Source: Luteibaculum sp964627445 (GTDB lineage Bacteria > Bacteroidota > Bacteroidia > Flavobacteriales_D > Luteibaculaceae). From it: a DNA stretch of 64,000 bases. The notes below the pieces were generated by a model. That model saw only the letters and a list, made by a program, of their open reading frames with translations. It searched no databases and was not told the DNA's origin. The DNA lies in contig CAZVJF010000001.1 in the NCBI GenBank assembly GCA_964627445.1, forward strand, positions 62,001-126,000, read 5' to 3'. Made by a program: the position numbers and the translations under genes. Positions 31,427 to 37,627 of this stretch are shown piece by piece; position 1 is the first letter of the stretch, and every line of letters starts with the position of its first letter.

Positions 31427-32011
31427 ATGAATTTTTTAGGACACGCTTTTCTCAGTGGCTCAGACCCCGATGTGCTCTACGGCAATTTTATAGCCGATGC
31501 CATTAAGGGCAAATCCTACCAAAAATATCCTGCCGCAGTACAAAAAGGCATCTTGCTACACCGCCAAATAGACGACTATACCGACCACTACACGGGTTTT
31601 GACTCCTTTAAAGACACCCTGTATCCCATTGCACGTAAGTTTACCCCCGTGGTTATGGATATTTTTATAGACCACATGTTGGCCAGCCACTGGCGCACAT
31701 ACCACAAGCAAACTTTAGTGCAGTACAGTGCGTGGTTTTTCAAAACCATAGCACAATACAAGCCTCACCCCCAGCGCATTAACTACTTCTTACCCTACAT
31801 GCAGGAAGGCAACTGGCTGCTACGCTATCGCCAAGAAGACGGCTTTCAATGGGCTGTAGTTAATGTGGCCAAACGCATTGGTTTCCCAATCCCTATGGAG
31901 CCTGCGGTGTTGCATTGTATACAGAGAAAAGATACCTTTCTGCCTTTATTTGAAGAATTTATTTACAATATCAAAAAACATGCGCAAGCTCAGCTTCTTT
32001 ATCGTTTGTAG
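31427..32011 (+). CDS. ACP phosphodiesterase-like protein (DUF479/AcpH family)
   Basis: A 194-residue helical HD-superfamily protein. The signature is KGILLHRQIDDYTDHY (about 41-56), with further FIDHMLASHWRTY and YNIKKHA. The E. coli member AcpH removes the phosphopantetheine arm from acyl carrier protein. The long open frame from 31169 has no support; the ATG at 31427 starts the family sequence MNFLGHAFLS and follows a near-consensus -7 box (TACTTTG, six bases upstream). The 3' end overlaps the next gene by 32 bases. Confidence 0.87.
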   Translation: MNFLGHAFLSGSDPDVLYGNFIADAIKGKSYQKYPAAVQKGILLHRQIDDYTDHYTGFDSFKDTLYPIARKFTPVVMDIFIDHMLASHWRTYHKQTLVQYSAWFFKTIAQYKPHPQRINYFLPYMQEGNWLLRYRQEDGFQWAVVNVAKRIGFPIPMEPAVLHCIQRKDTFLPLFEEFIYNIKKHAQAQLLYRL

Positions 32012-32513
32012 TTTCCTAATCTCCTTTACAGCCTACAGCCAAAAAAAGGAAAGCCCATGCAATACTAAAGACCACGCCATGCTAGACTTCTGGTTGGGCG
32101 ACTGGGCACTTACCTGGGGCGATGGTAAAACAGGGACCAATACGGTAGACAAAACTTTGGATGGATGCGCCATTATGGAAAATTTCGATGGCACACCCGG
32201 CATTCCTGGCTACAAGGGCAAGAGTATGAGTATGTACGATGCCAAAGCTGGAAAATGGAAACAGTCTTGGGCCGATAATTCGGGAGGATGGCTGGATTTT
32301 ACGGGCGAAAAAGTGGGCAACGAAGTACACTTTAGCCGCAAAACCACCAAGAACGGCAAGCCCATCATCCAGCGCATGCGCTTTTACAACATCGATTTTC
32401 GAAGCCTAGATTGGAGCTGGGAGAGCTCGGACAACAACGGCCAAACCTGGACCGTGAACTGGGCCATACATTACGAACGTATGGCAAAAAGGGTGTCCAA
32501 CAATGCGGAATAA
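31980..32513 (+). CDS. Exported DUF1579-like lipocalin-type protein
   Basis: A 177-residue protein with a signal peptide (MRKLSFFIVCSFLISFTAYSQ) and a single beta-barrel domain opening with MLDFWLGDWALTW, the 'WLGxW' start typical of small DUF1579-like/lipocalin-fold proteins, and later repeats of W (KQSWADNSGGWLDF, SLDWSWESSD). A binding or stress-related periplasmic role is guessed. Its start lies inside the end of the AcpH-like gene, in another frame, and its end overlaps the convergent hypothetical gene by 43 bases. Confidence 0.8.
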   Translation: MRKLSFFIVCSFLISFTAYSQKKESPCNTKDHAMLDFWLGDWALTWGDGKTGTNTVDKTLDGCAIMENFDGTPGIPGYKGKSMSMYDAKAGKWKQSWADNSGGWLDFTGEKVGNEVHFSRKTTKNGKPIIQRMRFYNIDFRSLDWSWESSDNNGQTWTVNWAIHYERMAKRVSNNAE

Positions 32514-33061
32514 TCTTTAGGATCTTCGTAGTTAAAGCCGCTGTAATAGTTGGTTTGCAGCTTAAAAAGCTTGGGCCTTTCGTCTAGCATTTTTAGCTCT
32601 ACTTGTACATTGCCAAAGCCTTGCTGTTGTTTGTGATCTACAAAACTGGGCTTAATTTTAGCGTAGCTCTTTTCCCAACAAACCGGGTTTTGTTTTACCT
32701 CCGAGTACTCCGCTACATGACGGGTAACCATGTAAGCTTCCTCCTTTAGGTTTTGCAACATATGGTCTATTAGCACTTGGAACCACTCGTTATCGAACTC
32801 CTCTATTTGTGTAAGATAAAAACCCTTGGTTTGAGTACTGCTGTAAAAGCCCGCCTCCACGCCACGGTGGCCCATTTTGGGCTGTTGGTTGGATGCCATC
32901 TGATGCACATCGCGCACAAAGCGCTGCCACTCGGGCAGCGTTTCTATAAGGGCTGCCTTTCCTTTATATTTATCCGAACGGGAAATGCTTTCTGTTACTA
33001 GCGGTTCGCCCTTGTTTTCGCTTGAGGTGAATAGCTTTTTGAGCCAATCATTTATATCCAT
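32471..33061 (-). CDS. Conserved hypothetical protein
   Basis: A 196-residue soluble protein starting at the ATG at 33061; the longer frame from 33229 runs through the divergent hydrolase gene. No signal peptide or membrane helix. It is rich in aromatics and Gln/Lys (QTNYYSGFNYEDPKDYSALLD, STQTKGFYLTQIEEFDNEWF), with an alpha+beta pattern but no motif I recognise. A near-consensus -7 box (TACTTTG) ends five bases before the start. The last 43 bases overlap the convergent DUF1579-like gene. Confidence 0.75.
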   Translation of the reverse strand: MDINDWLKKLFTSSENKGEPLVTESISRSDKYKGKAALIETLPEWQRFVRDVHQMASNQQPKMGHRGVEAGFYSSTQTKGFYLTQIEEFDNEWFQVLIDHMLQNLKEEAYMVTRHVAEYSEVKQNPVCWEKSYAKIKPSFVDHKQQQGFGNVQVELKMLDERPKLFKLQTNYYSGFNYEDPKDYSALLDTLFAIRS

Positions 33062-33094
33062 TGTACCAAAGTAGCAATTGCTTAGCTTAACCGC

Positions 33095-33730
33095 ATGAAA
33101 AAGCTTCAGGTTCCCAAAACCTATTTTATTCATGAGCTGGGTTCTCAAGAAAACCCCGAGAAAAAAACTGCCTGGCTGGTCTGCCATGGCTATGGCCAAC
33201 TGCCCGAATACTTTAGTAGGAAGTTTCAAGCGCTGGATTTAGAAAAAAACTTTTTGGTCTTTCCAGAGGCAGGAAACCACTATTACCTCAAAGGCTTTAC
33301 AGGCCGCGTTGCTGCCAACTGGATGACCAAGCACCACCGCCTAGAGGCCATCCAAGATGTAAACAACTACCTCACCGCAGTGTACGAAAGCTATGCACTG
33401 CAAGGGTTTAAGAAAGTGGTACTGTTTGGATTTTCACAGGGCGTTAACAGCATTATGCGCTGGATGGTAGATTGCAATATCCACTGCGATGCACTTGTAG
33501 TTTGGGGTGCCCGCTTAACCGATGATTACCTAGAAAAATTTGTGGCCAGCAATCCGCAATATCCCCTTCACTTGGTATTGGGTAGGCAGGATGAACTCAT
33601 TCCACACGAATTGGTAGCCGATTACCTCGAGGCATACCGCAAAATGGGACTGTCTTTACAATATACGGCCTATGAAGGTGGACACGACATCTATCCCGAT
33701 CCGCTATTGGAAATTGCAAATTCTATGTAG
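33095..33730 (+). CDS. Alpha/beta hydrolase (phospholipase/carboxylesterase type)
   Basis: A 211-residue cytoplasmic serine hydrolase of the carboxylesterase/YpfH type. CHGYGQLPEYF is the oxyanion loop; LFGFSQG carries the nucleophile serine (about 107-113); GRQDELIP gives the acid; EGGHDIYPD the histidine. Length fits the 'phospholipase/carboxylesterase' family. Substrate unknown; divergent from the hypothetical gene 32471-33061 with 33 bases between starts. Confidence 0.87.
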   Translation: MKKLQVPKTYFIHELGSQENPEKKTAWLVCHGYGQLPEYFSRKFQALDLEKNFLVFPEAGNHYYLKGFTGRVAANWMTKHHRLEAIQDVNNYLTAVYESYALQGFKKVVLFGFSQGVNSIMRWMVDCNIHCDALVVWGARLTDDYLEKFVASNPQYPLHLVLGRQDELIPHELVADYLEAYRKMGLSLQYTAYEGGHDIYPDPLLEIANSM

Positions 33731-33758
33731 TAACAGCTTTTTTTAACATTTCCAATGC

Positions 33759-33788
33759 TTGTACATTAGATGTAGTTACATACTTTTG
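33759..33788 (+). promoter_or_regulatory. marR-yceI promoter with operator half-sites
   Basis: TTG (33759-33761), 19-base spacer, TACTTTTG (33781-33788): full consensus, ending four bases before the MarR ATG. Inside the spacer lie three half-sites, TACAT (33762-33766), ATGTA (33770-33774) and TACAT (33777-33781), giving two overlapping inverted repeats with 3-base and 2-base gaps. A protein bound there would exclude RNA polymerase, as MarR-type autorepressors do. Confidence 0.7.
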
Positions 33789-33792
33789 ACGT

Positions 33793-34263
33793 ATGAAAAT
33801 TGAGGAGGCCATAAAAAGCCGTGGTTTTACCAACGAGGCACACCGTACCCAAGTAAACATTTTGTACACCGCGGCTCACCTAAATCTGGTGCACAACCGC
33901 ATATTTAAGAAGCACGGCATTACCAACCAGCAGTATAATGTAATGCGCATTATCAAGGGCCAAGCTCCAAAGCCAGCCTCGGTGCAGCTTATAAACGACC
34001 GCATGTTGGATCGGGCCTCCAACGGATCACGCATTGTAGACAAACTGGTAGAAAAAAAATTGGTGCTGCGCAAAGTATGCCCCGATGACAGACGCCAGGT
34101 AGATATTACCCTGACCGAAAAAGCCGCTGCACTCATCGATGTAGTTCATAAAGAACTGATGGAGCGCTTTGCACCTATGGAAGATATAGACCCGAAAACA
34201 CTAGCACTATTAAACGATACCCTGGATTTAATTCGAACAAAAACAAAACACAAAGACCAATGA
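33793..34263 (+). CDS. MarR-family transcriptional regulator
   Basis: A 156-residue winged-helix regulator: NQQYNVMRIIKGQAPKPASVQLINDRML forms helices leading to the recognition helix (RASNGSRIVDKLVEKKLV), and RKVCPDDRRQVDITLTEKAA is the beta-wing with the family DxR residues. MarR proteins usually respond to small molecules or oxidants and repress their own operon. It overlaps yceI by 4 bases (ATGA), so the pair is one operon under the promoter 33759-33788. The pairing MarR + YceI is something I recall from other Bacteroidetes. Confidence 0.92.
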   Translation: MKIEEAIKSRGFTNEAHRTQVNILYTAAHLNLVHNRIFKKHGITNQQYNVMRIIKGQAPKPASVQLINDRMLDRASNGSRIVDKLVEKKLVLRKVCPDDRRQVDITLTEKAAALIDVVHKELMERFAPMEDIDPKTLALLNDTLDLIRTKTKHKDQ

Positions 34264-34859
34264 AAAAAGCAATGATTACCCTAAGTTTTGCACTGGCTGC
34301 AGTAATAGCCTTTGCCGGTGGCGATGAGAAAAAAGCTACTCGTAGCTACAAAGTAGACACCCAAGAAAGTGCCATTACCTGGAAAGGTAAAAAGGTATCG
34401 GGAGAGCACTATGGAAAATTACTGTTTGCCAATGGTACATTCCAGGTGGTAGATAATGCAATTACCGGTGGAAACGTAGCAACCGACATGACCTCCATTA
34501 CGGTAGAAGACCTAACAGGCGACTACAAAGGTAAATTGGAAGGACACTTACGTTCTGCCGACTTCTTTGACGTAGAAAACCACAACCAAGCAGTCCTAAA
34601 AATCAACGAAGTGAAAGCCAATAAAGGTGGATACGAACTTGTAGGCGAGCTCACCATCAAAGGCATTACCCACCCAGTAACGGTACCTGCTAAAGCCAAA
34701 GTAAACGAGAAAACTTTAGCCTTACGTGGCGAGTTCACCTTTGACCGTACCAAATACAACATCAAGTACGGCTCAGGCAAATTCTTTGAAGGCCTAGGCG
34801 ACAAAATGATTTATGATGACGTGGAGCTCAGCTTTGTAGTGATTGCTACCCCTGAGTAG
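34260..34859 (+). CDS. YceI-family periplasmic protein
   Basis: A 199-residue exported protein: signal peptide ending FAG, then an YceI lipocalin-like barrel (YKVDTQESAITWKGKKVSGEHYG, GGNVATDMTSITVEDL, HLRSADFFDVENH, ELTIKGITHPVTVPAKA, FDRTKYNIKYGSG). Family members bind polyisoprenoid-type lipids in the periplasm and are often induced by acid or membrane stress. Expression is linked to the MarR gene upstream. Convergent with the outer-membrane protein gene, 5 bases apart. Confidence 0.92.
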   Translation: MKKAMITLSFALAAVIAFAGGDEKKATRSYKVDTQESAITWKGKKVSGEHYGKLLFANGTFQVVDNAITGGNVATDMTSITVEDLTGDYKGKLEGHLRSADFFDVENHNQAVLKINEVKANKGGYELVGELTIKGITHPVTVPAKAKVNEKTLALRGEFTFDRTKYNIKYGSGKFFEGLGDKMIYDDVELSFVVIATPE

Positions 34860-34864
34860 GATCC

Positions 34865-35566
34865 TTAGTTATCTGCAAAAAAATACCGGAAACTCAATGT
34901 TAAGAAGCGCCCTTGAAGGGGCGCTTCTAATTTTCTATTCACCCGAGTTTGAATTACTTGTGTAAACTCGGAATTTGCTATTTCAGAAAACGGCTGGAAA
35001 AACGAAGCGCCCAGGTAAAAAATACCGCTTTGCTCGGTTCTGTATTCTGCCCCCAATTGTGCAGTAAAGGCCATACGCACCCAGCCTCTTCGCAGCGACA
35101 CGTGCTCGTAGTCTTGCTCAAAAATGCCTGTTTCGGTAGGAAAAAAGCTAAAAACCAAACCAGGCCCGGCATTGATATAGATATTGCGTCCTGCCTGTAC
35201 TTGCACCAAGCCTGTTAGCGGCAAATCGTAAGCTACAAAACGAAATCCATCCGAAACGGCAAAGGAACTGGTATCGTCTTCTGCTGTAAAACTGTAATTA
35301 CGGGCAACACCGCTTATGCCCGTTTCCACTGAAAAATTCTTGTAAAAGTTATGGCGAATCACCATGCCTAGCGACCTTCCCGAGACATTCTGGATCTCGT
35401 AGTTAAGGTTATTGCCACTGGTAGTGGTAGCCCCCGAAGTAAGAAACTCGCTGTTAAAGATGGGGCGGTACTCAAGCCCAAAAAAAGTTTTTTGCTCGTC
35501 CTCCTTGCTTTGGCTCCACGCGGGAATTACGGCAACGCAAAAAATGAATCCGAATAACAATCTCAT
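34865..35566 (-). CDS. Outer-membrane beta-barrel protein
   Basis: A 233-residue protein with a signal peptide (MRLLFGFIFCVAVIPAWSQ) followed by alternating amphipathic strands with aromatic girdles (FFGLEYRPIFNSEFL, NFYKNFSVETGISG, YINAGPGLVFSF) and a terminal strand ending in an aromatic (SFRYFFADN), the pattern of an eight- or ten-strand barrel (OMP_b-brl type). Likely a structural or sensor porin-like protein; ligand unknown. It is the last gene of the operon from 37049. Its start overlaps the previous stop by 4 bases. Confidence 0.8.
   Translation of the reverse strand: MRLLFGFIFCVAVIPAWSQSKEDEQKTFFGLEYRPIFNSEFLTSGATTTSGNNLNYEIQNVSGRSLGMVIRHNFYKNFSVETGISGVARNYSFTAEDDTSSFAVSDGFRFVAYDLPLTGLVQVQAGRNIYINAGPGLVFSFFPTETGIFEQDYEHVSLRRGWVRMAFTAQLGAEYRTEQSGIFYLGASFFQPFSEIANSEFTQVIQTRVNRKLEAPLQGRFLTLSFRYFFADN
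34903..34928 (+). terminator. Hairpin inside the barrel gene, likely yceI terminator
   Basis: AGAAGCGCCC (34903-34912) pairs perfectly with GGGCGCTTCT (34919-34928) across a 6-base loop, followed on the plus strand by AATTTTCT. It lies 40 bases past the yceI stop but within the coding end of the convergent barrel gene, so one sequence may serve both purposes. Confidence 0.5.
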
Positions 35567-35898
35567 CCTGTTGATTTTATGTAGCCCACTATGGCAAAAA
35601 TTAGAGCCGACAACGTCAGCAATAATACAAACCACTTCAGTCCTTTACCGGGTATAAACGAGTTTTTATGCTTTAATAATGTATCGGTATTCACCACAAA
35701 AGCATCTTGTTGGTATTTCTTACGCACTCCGTAAAAAAAGATGAGTACCCCCTCCTTCTCATCTTCCCCTTTCTCGTAAGGAATTTCTTTTAAAATCAGT
35801 TGCTGCTCAAAATATATGGCTTCGGCTTCGGTTTTAAACTCGTATACCATGTACTTTTTGTCTGAAGGATGCTCGTAATAATTTACCAATCGCAACAT
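35563..35898 (-). CDS. Small membrane-anchored hypothetical protein
   Basis: A 111-residue protein: a soluble 75-residue alpha/beta part (LRLVNYYEHPSDKKYMVYEFKTEAEAIYFEQQL, like a DUF2007 signal-transducing-type fold) and a C-terminal helix (KWFVLLLTLSALIFAIVGYI) with a short tail. No catalytic motif. It sits between the nitroreductase (6 bases) and barrel genes (4-base overlap) in one operon. Function unknown. Confidence 0.75.
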   Translation of the reverse strand: MLRLVNYYEHPSDKKYMVYEFKTEAEAIYFEQQLILKEIPYEKGEDEKEGVLIFFYGVRKKYQQDAFVVNTDTLLKHKNSFIPGKGLKWFVLLLTLSALIFAIVGYIKSTG

Positions 35899-35904
35899 AG
35901 CCTA

Positions 35905-36504
35905 TTACTTCCAGGTGGTAACGTATTCTATAGGTTTGCGCTGGCCTTTGGGCCACTCCTCTTTGGTATACCCGAGGTACAGAAGACCCAGACAAGAGTC
36001 TTGCTCGCGTAGCCCTAAATAGGACAACATCTCTGGGCTAAAAACGGCCTTGGGAGTACTCCAAAAGCTTCCCAAGCCGTATGCGGTAGCCATCAGTTGC
36101 ATGTTTTGCACACCACAAGCTACAGCCATTTGTTCCTCTATTTCGGGAATGCGGCCACTATCCTGCCTGTGCATACCTAAGCCAATAATGGCAGAGGCTT
36201 GCAGGGGGCGATTCTGCATTTTTAGGATTTTAGACTCGCGTTGTTCGGCCTCTGGGGTATTGTTCTTATACCATTGCACCAAGAAATTGGCTAAATCTTT
36301 TCTGGAATCTTCGGACATAAAAACACTAAATCGCCAGGGTTGGGTTTGGCCATGCGTGGGTGCCCAAATGGCAGCGTTTAGCAGTTTTTCTACAATCTCT
36401 TTGTGCACTACCCTATCGCTGTAAAGTTCTGGGTATATGGTTCTGCGGTCTTTTATTACGTCAAATATCTCGCTTAAGCTGTGTCTCATGGTCGCTATTT
36501 CCAT
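35905..36504 (-). CDS. Nitroreductase-family FMN oxidoreductase
   Basis: A 199-residue nitroreductase-like flavoprotein: DRRTIYPELYSDR is the N-terminal FMN phosphate-binding arginine block, AAIWAPTHGQTQPWRF contains the FMN contact residues, and GLGSFWSTPKAVFSPEMLSYLGL with LGLLYLGYTKEEWPKGQRKP completes the fold. Such dimers reduce nitro compounds, quinones or flavin with NAD(P)H. It follows the redoxin gene; ATG at 36504 overlaps that gene by 10 bases, and an ATG five codons later (36489) is possible. Confidence 0.88.
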   Translation of the reverse strand: MEIATMRHSLSEIFDVIKDRRTIYPELYSDRVVHKEIVEKLLNAAIWAPTHGQTQPWRFSVFMSEDSRKDLANFLVQWYKNNTPEAEQRESKILKMQNRPLQASAIIGLGMHRQDSGRIPEIEEQMAVACGVQNMQLMATAYGLGSFWSTPKAVFSPEMLSYLGLREQDSCLGLLYLGYTKEEWPKGQRKPIEYVTTWK

Positions 36505-37049
36505 TTAATATTACACCCCATACTGGGTATTTGGTTCTCTAAGGGTGCATTTCCTGCCAACAGATTATCCAGAGCCATTTTCAAATCGGCACCATCGTTG
36601 GGTTGCTCATTTCCCGGAGTAGCACCATCCAACCGACCGCGATAAACACACTGGAGTTCGGCATCAAACACAGCAATATCTGGGGTACAGGCAGCATCGT
36701 AGGCTTTGGCTACTTTTTGTGTTTCGTCATACAAATAATGGAAAGGAAAATCTAGCTCCTCGGCCCAGGCTTTCATCTTTTCGGGTGCGTCTTCGGGATA
36801 ATTCGCTACATCATTAGAATTTACAGCTATGGTACTAATGCCTTTTGGCTGATACACCTTAGCCACCGAAATTAATCCACCAATTACATGCTTTACGTAA
36901 GGACAGTGGTTGCACATAAAAACAATAACGGTGCCTTTGGGTCCTGCCAATTCCTGTAAAGAGCGCTCGGCTCCTATTCTTGGGTCTGGTAGTTTAAAGT
37001 CAGGCGCCTTAAAGCCCAGTTGTTTGTCGGTTGTTTCTGTGAGTGCCAT
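36495..37049 (-). CDS. Thioredoxin/AhpC-fold redox protein
   Basis: A 184-residue redoxin: GFKAPDFKLPDPRIG is the peroxiredoxin-like N-terminus, VIVFMCNHCPYVKHVI carries a C-x-x-C motif (CNHC), and DAACTPDIAVFD the cis-proline loop. The CNHCPYV form belongs to a group of thioredoxin-like proteins, cytoplasmic here because there is no signal peptide. It heads an operon with a nitroreductase, a small membrane protein and an outer-membrane barrel, reached from a -7 box ending 4 bases before its start. Confidence 0.87.
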   Translation of the reverse strand: MALTETTDKQLGFKAPDFKLPDPRIGAERSLQELAGPKGTVIVFMCNHCPYVKHVIGGLISVAKVYQPKGISTIAVNSNDVANYPEDAPEKMKAWAEELDFPFHYLYDETQKVAKAYDAACTPDIAVFDAELQCVYRGRLDGATPGNEQPNDGADLKMALDNLLAGNAPLENQIPSMGCNIKWK

Positions 37050-37053
37050 GCCG

Positions 37054-37061
37054 CAAAAATA
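37054..37061 (-). promoter_or_regulatory. Promoter -7 box TATTTTTG of the redoxin operon
   Basis: Exact TAnnTTTG on the minus strand, four bases (CGGC) before the start codon at 37049. Another case of a -7 box abutting the start. Confidence 0.5.
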
Positions 37062-37124
37062 CCATTTATTCAGGCATGCTCCGTGCTTCTATTCTTTACC
37101 TTCGAAGCCCGTTAAGAGGTATTT

Positions 37125-37538
37125 GTGGTGCGTTTATCGATTAAGCATTTTCTGGCAGCCTTGGTACTTATTTTGGTGCTACCGATTTCCATAGAATGGC
37201 GGCTACTATTGTGGGGGGAATCTACTACCGCTACCATTGGCTTGTACGACCCCAAAAACGACCCCAATCCATTTACCGTGGACCGCGAACAAACCTTTGC
37301 CGCCATATTTTATTATCAAAACCAGCGATACCAGGCCAATGTAGGCAGCAGCAAAGATTACGTCTTTGGAGAGCCCATAGAGGTGCTCTTCCTGGCAACT
37401 AATCCCAACAAAAACCTCGTATATACTTGGGGCGGTATTTACCACGGATGGAATGTGGCATTCACCGGCATTTTACTGGTTTTTTGGCTAGTAGGCCTGC
37501 TGGCTTTCGCTCAAAGTGGTAAACAAAGTGCGGCTTGA
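37125..37538 (+). CDS. DUF3592-like membrane protein
   Basis: A 137-residue protein with an N-terminal helix (LAALVLILVLPISIEWRLLLW), a beta-rich extracytoplasmic domain of about 75 residues (TTATIGLYDPKN, REQTFAAIFYYQNQRYQANVG, GEPIEVLFLATNPNKNLVYTW) and a C-terminal helix (VAFTGILLVFWLVGLLAF). This is the layout of DUF3592 proteins, which have no known function. The start is GTG (37125 or 37128). Confidence 0.72.
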   Translation: MVRLSIKHFLAALVLILVLPISIEWRLLLWGESTTATIGLYDPKNDPNPFTVDREQTFAAIFYYQNQRYQANVGSSKDYVFGEPIEVLFLATNPNKNLVYTWGGIYHGWNVAFTGILLVFWLVGLLAFAQSGKQSAA

Positions 37539-37627
37539 TGAAGTTTAACGATAAAAACATACCAGTAACATAAAAGCGAGCAGTTAATTAAAAGGTAATC
37601 CACACATTGTAGAAGAACCTCTTCCCT

